A program made the position numbers and the translations under genes. From positions 35,653 through 77,705 of the forward strand of contig DAJR01000036.1 of the NCBI GenBank assembly GCA_002496385.1: a stretch of 42,053 nt of DNA. The letters run 5' to 3'. Shown one piece after another: positions 1 to 8,550 of this stretch (the stretch's first letter is position 1; every line of letters starts with the position of its first letter). The DNA comes from Methanomassiliicoccales archaeon UBA147 (GTDB taxonomy: Archaea; Thermoplasmatota; Thermoplasmata; SG8-5). The notes under the pieces are model-generated. The model was not told where the DNA came from, did no database searches, and saw nothing but the letters and a program-made list of their open reading frames with translations.

Positions 1-299
1 CCGACGATTGCGTTTGTTATCAGATCGTAGCAGAGCAATCGTCGTCCATTTTCCAAGCTCTGGCATTGGTGCGTTTCTTTCTATCTTGAATATCTGGCAT
101 CATTATAGCATTTGAAACAATTGGTCTATTCGCCTTCACCTAATGAAGGGAGGTAAGCCCAATCGCCCTACGCAAAATAACACGCGATTAAGGGTTGTCC
201 AATTGCACAAAACGGTCTTTACCAGTCAATATTTTTTTACGCTTTATATCTCTTTTTACATTTCAATATATAACACTTATCCGTGCCTGGCTGATAAAC
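1..299. other. Non-coding or truncated edge region
   Basis: No convincing gene is visible. Two plus-strand frames stay open from the window edge only to about 89 and 115, too short to call. A perfect 10-bp inverted repeat (2-11 with 35-44, loop 23 nt) sits at the very edge. A smaller 6-bp hairpin lies at 132-148 (CCTTCA / TGAAGG) and is followed by a purine-rich GGAGG. The stretch from about 220 to 300 is AT-rich and fits an upstream promoter region for the next gene. Confidence 0.4.
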
Positions 300-309
300 A
301 TTAAATATT
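300..309 (+). promoter_or_regulatory. TATA-like box for the 330-1384 gene pair
   Basis: The AT-rich stretch TTAAATATT is centred about 25 nt upstream of the ATG at 330. That is the spacing expected for an archaeal TATA box driving a leaderless transcript. It supports ATG 330 over the longer start at 195. Confidence 0.5.
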
Positions 310-329
310 TACAATTGATATGCCGCCAC

Positions 330-578
330 ATGGCGACCAAAGCTTGCGAGTTCGTTCAAAATGAGCTCATGTTCCTGGGCGATATCCTCTCCATGGGCAT
401 GGTTAAAAAGGGACTCGAAAGAGTGGGCTCAAGCCCGGAACTTGCCACCCCCGGGGACCTCGTGAAAGCCATAGATGTTCACATCGAGCCGGCCATCGTG
501 ACCTTCGTCGGGCCGGCCAAAGCCCGCAAGATATCCCTGAAATTGAAGGACAGACTGACAAGAATGGAGGTGAATTGA
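330..578 (+). CDS. Small hypothetical protein, 82 aa
   Basis: I do not recognise this 82-residue protein. It starts MATKACEFVQNEL and looks mostly helical and soluble, with a two-part pattern of about 35 + 40 residues and no membrane segment, signal peptide or zinc motif. The frame is open back to 195, but that extension is AT-rich, hydrophobic in an irregular way and lies upstream of a well-placed TATA-like box, so I start at ATG 330. Its TGA stop overlaps the ATG of the next gene (TGATG at 576-580), and the next gene's ribosome site lies inside this one, so the two are probably made together. The coupling suggests a cytoplasmic partner for the membrane protein that follows. The function is unknown. 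Confidence 0.6.
   Translation: MATKACEFVQNELMFLGDILSMGMVKKGLERVGSSPELATPGDLVKAIDVHIEPAIVTFVGPAKARKISLKLKDRLTRMEVN
567..573 (+). promoter_or_regulatory. Shine-Dalgarno site deciding start 578
   Basis: GGAGGTG lies 4 nt before the ATG at 578. It supports that codon rather than the in-frame TTG immediately before it, and indicates translational coupling with the upstream gene. Confidence 0.7.
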
Positions 579-1384
579 TGCAATTTAAAGAATTCCTGAA
601 AGATAAAATCAGCTTATTTCTGATAGCATGGGGTGTGTTCACGACCCTTTTCTATTTAGTTCTCCTGGCCATCGCCCCGGGCGAGGAATGGGCCTCGAGC
701 GCCACATATTTCCCATATGACGGTTCCATAGTCATCGCCACGATTGTCCTGCTGATTGTCCACAGATTCTATGGCATGAAGTCCATGGAAGGCAAGGTGT
801 GGGGCATAATAATGGTGGGCGTGTTCCTGTGGATGGTTGCAGAGCTCATTTGGGGGGTCGATGTTCTTCTGTGCGAGATGGGCCATACAGGCATGCCCGC
901 GATACTATTGGACAACGCGGACTATCCATTTCTGGCCGGATACATCTTTCTGGTTATTGGCTTCATTTACAAAGCCAGGCACACTGAACTCAAACCAAAC
1001 ATGGGATATACCTTCATAATCAATTCATTGGCCGGCGCCTTTGCCATTATCTCGATTTATCTTGTAACATATCCTACTATGACATCAGCGTATTACTCGG
1101 ATTCGGAGATATTCTTCCTGAACGCCTATGTCGCATTCGATATACTGCTTTTCGCAATCGCCCTTCAGATAGCGCTTTACTGGGGCAAGGCCATTTCGAA
1201 AGGATGGTACCTTCTCTCGATCGCTTTGTTTTCAATGATGGTGGCCGACATAGGCTATGCCGCGCTTGACATCAGGGGCATATATTTCGACGGCGCACTG
1301 ATTGAGCTGGCCTGGGTATTTGCATACCTTTTGATAGGCCTAGCCGCCAACTACCAGAAGAAACTGCATGAATCCTTCATGTAG
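578..1384 (+). CDS. Multi-pass membrane protein, sensor-module-like
   Basis: This 268-residue protein is almost entirely hydrophobic, with about seven or eight predicted membrane helices. The clearest are near residues 11-31, 49-61, 72-88, 110-126, 140-160, 175-195, 204-222 and 235-252. The charged linkers are short, and the pattern around ADYPFLAGYIFLVIGF resembles the N-terminal 7TM sensing modules found fused to histidine kinases or GGDEF proteins. Here no output domain follows: the protein ends after a short KKLHESF tail. It may therefore act as a stand-alone membrane receptor with the small coupled protein as partner. That is inference; an unrelated transport or structural role is equally possible. 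Confidence 0.65.
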   Translation: MQFKEFLKDKISLFLIAWGVFTTLFYLVLLAIAPGEEWASSATYFPYDGSIVIATIVLLIVHRFYGMKSMEGKVWGIIMVGVFLWMVAELIWGVDVLLCEMGHTGMPAILLDNADYPFLAGYIFLVIGFIYKARHTELKPNMGYTFIINSLAGAFAIISIYLVTYPTMTSAYYSDSEIFFLNAYVAFDILLFAIALQIALYWGKAISKGWYLLSIALFSMMVADIGYAALDIRGIYFDGALIELAWVFAYLLIGLAANYQKKLHESFM

Positions 1385-1557
1385 TATGCCCCCGATTCAC
1401 GGAAGAATGTTTTTTCGCAGGGCGGCAATCTCAGCATGCCAACAAGAACGCCATGACGCAACCGCACACCAGCACGGGCAGGTTGGCCAGGAGCTTTTCC
1501 GATGCATGGACAATCACCCCGCGGCCCTTGCCGGCACGGTCCCCCGCAGCAACGCAT
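1385..1557. other. Short convergent intergenic region
   Basis: This gap separates two converging genes. A T6 run (about 1410-1415) just after the plus-strand stop is a plausible archaeal terminator for the upstream membrane-protein gene. Nothing else is recognisable. Confidence 0.35.
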
Positions 1558-4500
1558 CTATTCATCGGGTTTCCCCCTCTTTTTCTTGGCAATGAGGCCG
1601 ATGAGCATAACGCCCAGGATAGGCAAGACCACCCCCCTCATCTCCGGGACTATCACGGTCGCGGAGTCCGAGCTTGGCTCCATGCCCAACCCGTATGCGG
1701 ATGAGTAGTCGAGCCATGCCCAGTTGGTCAGGGTTCCGTTCGCGCTGGAATTCACAGCCACGGTAACGGTAATAGAATGGGGGCCGGGCGCAACATTTGT
1801 CAGGTGCCAACCAAGTGTCTGTCCGGAGACCGTGTCGGGAGCAATGCTCGACGAAACGAAAGTCACACCCATGGGCAGCGTGTCATTTATCCACACCGAA
1901 CCCGCTGACGCGCTTCCTGTGTTATTGTAGAATATTGTGTAAACGATGGTGCCGCCTGCCAATACTGTAGGGGAATCGGCGACCTTCTCGATCGAGATGA
2001 TTGGTCGGGCGCACGCGATGCTCACGGAATCTGTGCTTGTGCCCATGAGCCGCCCGAGCGCGTCATGGTAAACCATCCCTGCCGTATTTGTGAGTGTCTG
2101 GCCGTCTGTTGGTAATTCATTCATCTTTACCGAAAGCGTGATGGAGTTGACAGAATCGTGTATCACGTTGCCGAAGAACCATACCAGGTCCTGGCCCGAA
2201 ACGCTAGTCGGCGAGGGGCTGGCAGATACGAAATCCACCCCGGCCGGCAGCGTGTCGTTCACCCAGACATTCTTCGCATTTCCATCCCCGGTGTTGCTGT
2301 ACCACAGGGTATATGTTATGATCTGCCCTGGTTCGGCGACCTCCGCGGAAACGGATTTGTCAATGGTCATGATTGGCCTCTTGCGGTCGTTCGGAGCGCC
2401 CGGCGTCGGGCCCTCAGTCACCAGCCAGCCGCTGTTGGTTACGTAATAACCGGAATCGGGCTTTCCCGTGTCCTCGTTCTTGAACCGTGACCAGGACTGC
2501 CCGACCGTGATTTTCGGGTATGTGGTACTGTCCACCACCTGGCCCGCCGAATTCACCAACCTTACACTCGTGGCCTGGTCCGGCAGAGATCCCGCAGGCA
2601 AACTTACGACGAGGTACTCCGCGCCAGTTCCCCACGCGCCGATAGTAGTCCCCGGGGCGAATGTGTGTGCGCTCTTCCAGTTACCCTGATAGTACTGGAT
2701 AGTCCAGTATGCAATGCTCACTGCCTCGGCCGAAGGATTGCACAGTTCCACCCATTCTGGATTGGGCATGCTGGAGACCTCGTTGATGACTATGCTGGAC
2801 GATGAGTCCGCCACAGTTACAGAAACACTCGCTTGTTCCTGCGGCATGCCGGCTCCGGAGGCGTCCACGTAGTCACAGGTCACTGAATTTACCAAAACTG
2901 TCCCTGGTGCCGTAGATGAATCGACCGCAGACTTGAGCACTATCGAATGTGCGCCGACGCTGACATTCTGGAAGTGCCATCTGACATTCTGGCCGCTCTG
3001 ATAGTCCGGAACGGGCGAGCCGGATACATATATCATTCCAACCGGGAGTGTGTCATTGATCCACACGTGCCCCGCTGTTCCCGCGCCAATGTTGTTGTAC
3101 GCAATTGTATAGGTGACGGTCTCTCCCGGGAAGGGCGCGGCAAGATTGGCCTGTTTTGAGAGAGAAATAATTGGCTGGGCCGCAATGACCGTGACATCGC
3201 ACGAATCGGAAGACGGGCTTTGGGGCCTGGAAAGCTGGTCTGTATATTCAAGGAGTGCGTTGTTTGTCAGCGTGGCGCCCAGCGGCGTTGTGCTGTTGAC
3301 CGTGGCGGAGACGGTGAAAATATTGACCCCCGGAGGAACATTCGAGAAGTACCAGCGATATTGCTGGCCCGAATAGGAAGTGAATGGCACACTGGATGAT
3401 GCATAATCCGTGCTCGCAGGGAGTGTATCATTTATCCACACATGTTTTGCGTTTCCCTCGCCTGTGTTGTTGTACCAAATTGTATAGGTGACAATGCCTC
3501 CCTGGGCAACGACGGCTCTGTCACTGGACTTCGCCACGGACATTATCGGTGTGCGGCGGTCGTTCGGCGCGCCCGGCGTCGAGGCGGTCGAGGTATACCA
3601 GTCTCCGACGCCGTCCGTGTCCGTAGGCATTCCCCACGTGGCATTCTTGAACCTCGCGTGGGTAGTGCCGGAAATCGGCACGGGAAGCATGACCTCGTCC
3701 GCTGTGGCGGTGCCGGAAACCAATCTCACGGTGCTGATCTTGTTGTCGGCCAGTTGTTTGGTGAGGTCAATTATGGCATACTCGCTGCCGCTTCCGAAGG
3801 CCCCGATGGTTGAGCCGGCTGGGACTGTGTAAACTATCTTGTAGGCGCCTATCCCACCCGATTGAACCTGGATGGTCCAATAACTCATATCCAAGGCTGT
3901 TCCGGTGGGGTTGCACAGCTCTATCCACTCTGCGCTACCGAAGCCCGATATCTCGTTGATGACCACATTGTCGCCAGCGGGGGAACGCGTGCCTTTGGAG
4001 TAAGAGTCATCCGCGGCTGTGAAAGGTTGGTCCGCAGTGTCCGTGCTGCCCATCCAGTCTTCAAGGGAGACATAGGCTGTGAAGTTCTCGCCGGGCGAGA
4101 TGCCGAGCGCGGACAACGGCGCTGCACCCTCCATCCTGCTCCAGTCCACCGCGGCCGACACGTTCCCAACGAAACGCCAACCTGTCGGATTGATTGTCGG
4201 GTCATCGACGTAAAGCTCACTGGCGAATATACGGTTCTGCTTCCCGGTGACCGCGATAACACATTCTACCCCATATGCCCCCTTGAGGTTGCGGCCAGTG
4301 CTTGGATTGTCATCCGAATCAATAAGCACATATGCCCTGTCGTCCCCGAGCTTCGGTTCGGAATGGGTGCCCACCGGCCCGATGTAAACAGAAATGGAAA
4401 TTCCGCCGTATGGTGCGGGGAAATCGCCCGGTATCGTTGTGTTCAGCCACCAATCCGGGCCGTTTGGGAAGTCCCCAATGCCGTCAGCATCCAGGTCGGG

Positions 4501-7500
4501 TATATTGCCCCCTGTCATAGACTCTGAATCGGGTATGCCGTCATTGTTGAAGTCCAGAGAATAGGCATCAAGAGAATCCGGGACCGAATCCCGGTCCGAA
4601 TCCCTTTCGGGCACAGGAGGAATCGATCCCGGTCTGTGGCGCAATGTGGGCAGGTCTGCACCCCCCATCATTATCCCGTTGGCAGACATGTAGAAGAAGA
4701 GAGCCTGCCCGGCGACCGTGAATTTCGTATCTGCGATATCAATGTTTCCGCTCAGGACGGAAGAGTTGCCGCCAATCAAGATGGCATCTCCCGCCGGGTC
4801 GGGGGTACCGCGGATGTTCGCCCAATCCCCGAAGGCACCGTCTATCGTCATCCGTTGTGGTGCGCCTATGTTGTGTGTCCGTGCGCCAAGGTTCCGAACA
4901 TGGACAGGCTGGGATGCGCTGGCGCCGCCCAGAGAGATGCCGAGGGACTTACCATCTGCCGATTGGGCTATTCCCGCTTCAAACGTGAAAGAGGCGGCCG
5001 AGCCCGCTTCAAGTAGGAGACCGTTCCTGAGGATGAATCCGACATTTGCCCCGGAAGACACAACATCCGCCGGAACCGAGGCGCCCCCGTCCATGCGGAG
5101 CATCGGGCTCAGAAGCTCCTGGGCGTCAATTCCCCCAACTGTGAAATTCAGAGCCAGGAATTCCCCCGGGCCTCCCGAGTGTGCGCTCAGAGTCACCCCG
5201 CAGAGGATTGACCCGGCCGCGGCCGGTTCGAGGATATCCGCGCCAAGCTGCCTTGCGGTCGCGACCAGGCCCCCCCCCTCAAACATGAAATAGTCGGTGA
5301 TGTCGGTATTTCCCAGATAATCCGTGGACACGACGAATACTGCCGGCGATCCTTCCGTCCGGGGCATGTCCCTGGGGATAATGAACTCCATTTCAAGTGT
5401 CGAACCCAGGCAGGCACCCCGTACCGAACCGATATTCAAAAACCCGTTCCAATCGTTCTGGTTCGCCCGATTGTCAAACCTATGCAGGTTCGAGCCTCTT
5501 ATCGAACCGTTCCATCCGTATATCTCTGCCACCAAGTCCGTTCCGCGGCCCTCTATTGCATAGCCGGTTTCGGCATTCCTGTCAACATCGGCGAAGATCC
5601 ATACCGAATTCACCGCATCGTCGCTCGGGGTGGCGAATGCGTCACCCTCGAATCGGACATACACATCAAGGCGTTCGCCGTCGAACTCCATTCTTGTCTC
5701 AAGCATTCTTAGCTCCGGGTATGTCGGGATATCGCGAAGGAAATTGCTGTAAGGCACGGCCTCCTCCCAGTCAGCGAAATTGCCGTCTATGCTTATCCCC
5801 CCGGCCGTATCCTCGATCATCAGATTTCCGAGCATGGAAAGCATCAGCACAAGCGTGACCAACAGTGACATTGCGGAAAGGCGGTACCGCCACATGATGC
5901 GCTCCCGGCGCCTGTGCCTCAGCCTGTGGAGCGAGCCGGAACCGTTCACCATTCCCTCCCCGTTCACGAGCCCAAGGCCGTTGACCAAGCCCCCGTTGAT
6001 GAACCCGTTCACACCGCCGTTTATCAACCCGGAACTCCCGTTGATCATTCCCGCCTCCAACCCTCCAAGGCCGTTCACCAACCCGTTGGTTCTGCCTTGA
6101 CCGCGGGTCAGGCCGTTCACCCTGCCTGCCAAGCCATTGATCATCCCGTTGATGCGGCCCTTTCCGTTGGTCAGGCCGTTGGTCCTGCCATTGACCATCC
6201 CTCTCTGGGTCAACAGGCCGTTCACCCTTCCGTTCACCCGGCCTTGGCCGTTCGTCATGCCTATTCCGATTTGGGACAGTCGTCTGGCTGAGACTTTCGC
6301 ATCCTTGCGAAGTTCCGAATAGGTCAGACTGATGGATCTGTCGAAACACTCGACCGCTTCCGCATGCCTGCCCAGCCTCTCCAGAATTTCTCCCTTCTCC
6401 TGCCAAAGCTCCCCGTTATCGGGGTCGCTGGCAAGCTCGGCCTCTATGCCCTCAATCCTCGATTCATCGGCTCCGTCGATCTGCAGGTTTCCAATCTCAT
6501 CAATCGCAGCGATGTCGGAGAGGTCCACCTGCAGTTCGGCAGCGCCCAGGCCAAGGATTTCCAGTATCAATTTTTTATATTCCAGTTCCCTCTCCGGGTC
6601 TTCCTCGGCGGCACGGTCGAGGCTCGCGACCGCCTCGTCCTCCCTCCCATCCGCCGCAAGCTTCTTTGCAGCAGCAATCCAATCATCCTCTCTTTTTTCG
6701 GAACGGCCGCCCGCGACCGGTTTCAGGGCCTCTACGGAAGCGTCCGGCGGGGCACTCGGCCCGTCAAGGCCAAGCTCGGTCTCGATATCCGCCTGGGATA
6801 ATTTTGGCTGAAGTTTCCCCCGGGCCTCGGAAGGCGGAGCCAAAGCGACGCCGTCCAATTTTCTCCATCTGTCAAGGAAGTCCTTCGAAACGCCCGTGCC
6901 TGCCTTTTGGGGTTTTTCCGAGACCATCAGTTCAGCTTCGATTTCACGGATTTCGGCAGACATCTCCTTTGAGAGTTCTTCCTTGCTGATGACCGGGACG
7001 TCATCGGCTGAAGCCAGTTCCAACTCAATCTCTTCAATGTCATCAAAGACTGCACCGCATGCCGGGCACCTTGTGACCCCCGACTGTGCGAATGCGCCGC
7101 ACACGGGACATAGCAAAATAGCCTCATGATGGGTGTCGGCTAAAGCCAGATCCGGTTCCTGGGTTGTGGGTTCGGCCGCTGGTTGCGGAAGCAGTGTGTC
7201 GCTCTCCGAATGCAAAAGCCCGATGAGTTCGTCAACATCCCCCTCCAGGGTAGACTCGGCTGATTCTGGCTCCTTCTGAACCGCTCCGACCTGTGCCCCC
7301 AACGCAGTCTCATCAATTCCTGCTTTCTCCTCGCCTTCGAGCACGGTCCCGCAGTTCTGGCATCTGTCCGCCGCTTCGGAAATGAATCCGCCGCAGTTCG
7401 GGCAGAGGTACAGTGTGGTCGTGTCTTTATACCAGAATCCGTCCTTGTCCTTTTCCACCGAGAAATCAAAACCGCACTCATTGCAGGTCTCCGAACCCGG

Positions 7501-8448
7501 GGGGGGGGTGTTTTTACACATCGGGCACTGGAATGGCTCGGCCGCGGTTTCCGCGATTTCATCTTCCTCCGCATCTTCCAGCTTGGTGCCGCATATCGAG
7601 CAGTTATCAGCAGACCTGGGAACGAAAGCTCCGCAATTCGGGCACATCAAGAGCTCGCCATTGCCTTTGTACCAGAAACCATCCGCGTCTCCCTCTCTCG
7701 AAAAGTCGAAGCCGCACCCCCCGCAGGTCTTTGCATCGGCCGGAAGGACATTCTTGCACATTGGGCAGACATTTTCTCCGGGTTCTTCCTCCTCCACCCC
7801 GGCTTCGAACGCGATGCCGCAATTGCCGCAGCTCTCCGCATCGCTCTTCAGGAACGAGCCGCAGTTGGGGCACATGAATATTCTTCCCCGCTCCTTGTAC
7901 CAGAACCCATCAGAATCTTTGCCTGGCGCAGTTGGGGCGGTGGCATCGTCCTCCTCCTCTTCGAATCCCACTCCGCAATTAGGGCAGGAGTGGCTGCCAT
8001 CCGCTACCAGGGACCCGCACTCCGGGCAGATGAAAAGTTTCTTATCTTCCTTGTACCAGAATTCGTCCCCCTCAGGCTTTGTCCCGCCTTCGGGGATAAT
8101 CCCTTCACCCCCCAGTTCCTCAACCTCGTCGGTGAAGGCTATGCCGCACCCGTTGCAAACCGATGAGCCAGCGCTTACCAGGGACCCGCACATGGGACAT
8201 ATCAATATCTGGGATACCGGCTCAGCCGCTGCGGGTTTTGGTTTTGACCGCTCCATCTCGCGAGCGTAGTCGACAATGCTGGCGGCAATGTCCGCACCTA
8301 TGCCATGAATTTTCAGGATATCGGCCGGTTCTGCTTTGGCAATGTCCTCCAGGGTATGATACCCTGCCGAGAAAAGCGCCTTGGCCCTGGCTCGGCCAAC
8401 ATTCAGGATGAGCAGTAATTCTATGAGATCTTCGTCTGTCTGATACAT
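1558..8448 (-). CDS. Giant zinc-ribbon / NG-repeat / adhesin-like membrane protein
   Basis: This is a 2296-residue fusion that crosses the membrane. Residues 1-65 form a helix-hairpin-helix pair (ILNVGRARAKAL, ILKIHGIG). Residues 84-467 hold eight zinc ribbons, all C-x2-C-x10-C-x2-C, four of them preceded by an FWYK tetrapeptide. TPR-like helices lie at about 585-725, and an Asn-Gly repeat with 18 NG pairs at about 730-835. A basic stretch and membrane helix follow at about 857-878. Outside are two IDGxFxDW-type beta domains (about 885-1130 and 1200-1290), an Asp-rich TSP3-like calcium stretch (about 1295-1340), two lamin-tail-like domains (about 1494 and 1886) and four DUF11-type repeats (about 1633, 1760, 2026, 2150). 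A final helix and KKKRGK tail lie at 2273-2296. The array should be cytoplasmic and the rest external, so it may link surface contact to an internal nucleic-acid or protein partner (inference). ATG 8448 is backed by a TATA box 25 nt upstream. Confidence 0.85.
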   Translation of the reverse strand: MYQTDEDLIELLLILNVGRARAKALFSAGYHTLEDIAKAEPADILKIHGIGADIAASIVDYAREMERSKPKPAAAEPVSQILICPMCGSLVSAGSSVCNGCGIAFTDEVEELGGEGIIPEGGTKPEGDEFWYKEDKKLFICPECGSLVADGSHSCPNCGVGFEEEEDDATAPTAPGKDSDGFWYKERGRIFMCPNCGSFLKSDAESCGNCGIAFEAGVEEEEPGENVCPMCKNVLPADAKTCGGCGFDFSREGDADGFWYKGNGELLMCPNCGAFVPRSADNCSICGTKLEDAEEDEIAETAAEPFQCPMCKNTPPPGSETCNECGFDFSVEKDKDGFWYKDTTTLYLCPNCGGFISEAADRCQNCGTVLEGEEKAGIDETALGAQVGAVQKEPESAESTLEGDVDELIGLLHSESDTLLPQPAAEPTTQEPDLALADTHHEAILLCPVCGAFAQSGVTRCPACGAVFDDIEEIELELASADDVPVISKEELSKEMSAEIREIEAELMVSEKPQKAGTGVSKDFLDRWRKLDGVALAPPSEARGKLQPKLSQADIETELGLDGPSAPPDASVEALKPVAGGRSEKREDDWIAAAKKLAADGREDEAVASLDRAAEEDPERELEYKKLILEILGLGAAELQVDLSDIAAIDEIGNLQIDGADESRIEGIEAELASDPDNGELWQEKGEILERLGRHAEAVECFDRSISLTYSELRKDAKVSARRLSQIGIGMTNGQGRVNGRVNGLLTQRGMVNGRTNGLTNGKGRINGMINGLAGRVNGLTRGQGRTNGLVNGLGGLEAGMINGSSGLINGGVNGFINGGLVNGLGLVNGEGMVNGSGSLHRLRHRRRERIMWRYRLSAMSLLVTLVLMLSMLGNLMIEDTAGGISIDGNFADWEEAVPYSNFLRDIPTYPELRMLETRMEFDGERLDVYVRFEGDAFATPSDDAVNSVWIFADVDRNAETGYAIEGRGTDLVAEIYGWNGSIRGSNLHRFDNRANQNDWNGFLNIGSVRGACLGSTLEMEFIIPRDMPRTEGSPAVFVVSTDYLGNTDITDYFMFEGGGLVATARQLGADILEPAAAGSILCGVTLSAHSGGPGEFLALNFTVGGIDAQELLSPMLRMDGGASVPADVVSSGANVGFILRNGLLLEAGSAASFTFEAGIAQSADGKSLGISLGGASASQPVHVRNLGARTHNIGAPQRMTIDGAFGDWANIRGTPDPAGDAILIGGNSSVLSGNIDIADTKFTVAGQALFFYMSANGIMMGGADLPTLRHRPGSIPPVPERDSDRDSVPDSLDAYSLDFNNDGIPDSESMTGGNIPDLDADGIGDFPNGPDWWLNTTIPGDFPAPYGGISISVYIGPVGTHSEPKLGDDRAYVLIDSDDNPSTGRNLKGAYGVECVIAVTGKQNRIFASELYVDDPTINPTGWRFVGNVSAAVDWSRMEGAAPLSALGISPGENFTAYVSLEDWMGSTDTADQPFTAADDSYSKGTRSPAGDNVVINEISGFGSAEWIELCNPTGTALDMSYWTIQVQSGGIGAYKIVYTVPAGSTIGAFGSGSEYAIIDLTKQLADNKISTVRLVSGTATADEVMLPVPISGTTHARFKNATWGMPTDTDGVGDWYTSTASTPGAPNDRRTPIMSVAKSSDRAVVAQGGIVTYTIWYNNTGEGNAKHVWINDTLPASTDYASSSVPFTSYSGQQYRWYFSNVPPGVNIFTVSATVNSTTPLGATLTNNALLEYTDQLSRPQSPSSDSCDVTVIAAQPIISLSKQANLAAPFPGETVTYTIAYNNIGAGTAGHVWINDTLPVGMIYVSGSPVPDYQSGQNVRWHFQNVSVGAHSIVLKSAVDSSTAPGTVLVNSVTCDYVDASGAGMPQEQASVSVTVADSSSSIVINEVSSMPNPEWVELCNPSAEAVSIAYWTIQYYQGNWKSAHTFAPGTTIGAWGTGAEYLVVSLPAGSLPDQATSVRLVNSAGQVVDSTTYPKITVGQSWSRFKNEDTGKPDSGYYVTNSGWLVTEGPTPGAPNDRKRPIMTIDKSVSAEVAEPGQIITYTLWYSNTGDGNAKNVWVNDTLPAGVDFVSASPSPTSVSGQDLVWFFGNVIHDSVNSITLSVKMNELPTDGQTLTNTAGMVYHDALGRLMGTSTDSVSIACARPIISIEKVADSPTVLAGGTIVYTIFYNNTGSASAGSVWINDTLPMGVTFVSSSIAPDTVSGQTLGWHLTNVAPGPHSITVTVAVNSSANGTLTNWAWLDYSSAYGLGMEPSSDSATVIVPEMRGVVLPILGVMLIGLIAKKKRGKPDE
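5945..6264 (-). repeat. Asn-Gly repeat region inside the giant gene
   Basis: About 106 codons encode a degenerate x-N-G repeat in units of four to ten residues (VNGL, TNGL, INGG, TNGKGR), with 18 Asn-Gly pairs and almost no acidic residues. On the DNA it appears as recurring CCGTTSAYC-type blocks. It lies directly between the TPR-like helices and the basic pre-membrane stretch. It looks like a repetitive linker or solenoid, not a normal globular domain. Confidence 0.85.
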
Positions 8449-8472
8449 CGCACGCCTTTCTTAGCACGCGCA

Positions 8473-8480
8473 GTATATAG
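8473..8480 (-). promoter_or_regulatory. TATA box of the giant gene
   Basis: CTATATAC on the minus strand ends 25 nt before the ATG at 8448, the normal archaeal spacing for a leaderless or nearly leaderless transcript. The 102-nt gap to the upstream regulator gene is otherwise AT-rich and could hold operators. Confidence 0.6.
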
Positions 8481-8550
8481 CGATTGTAGTGTTGAAATTT
8501 ACATAATTGGTCTAAAAACAGAACTACATTTATACAATATTTTGTGTAAT

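Noticed and set aside
1558..8448. Giant gene as an assembly chimera of two genes
   Set aside because: The frame is open throughout, the NG repeat runs smoothly into a basic stretch and a membrane helix, and the two ends have matching topology. An artefact is possible but not indicated, so it is kept as a test in the findings.
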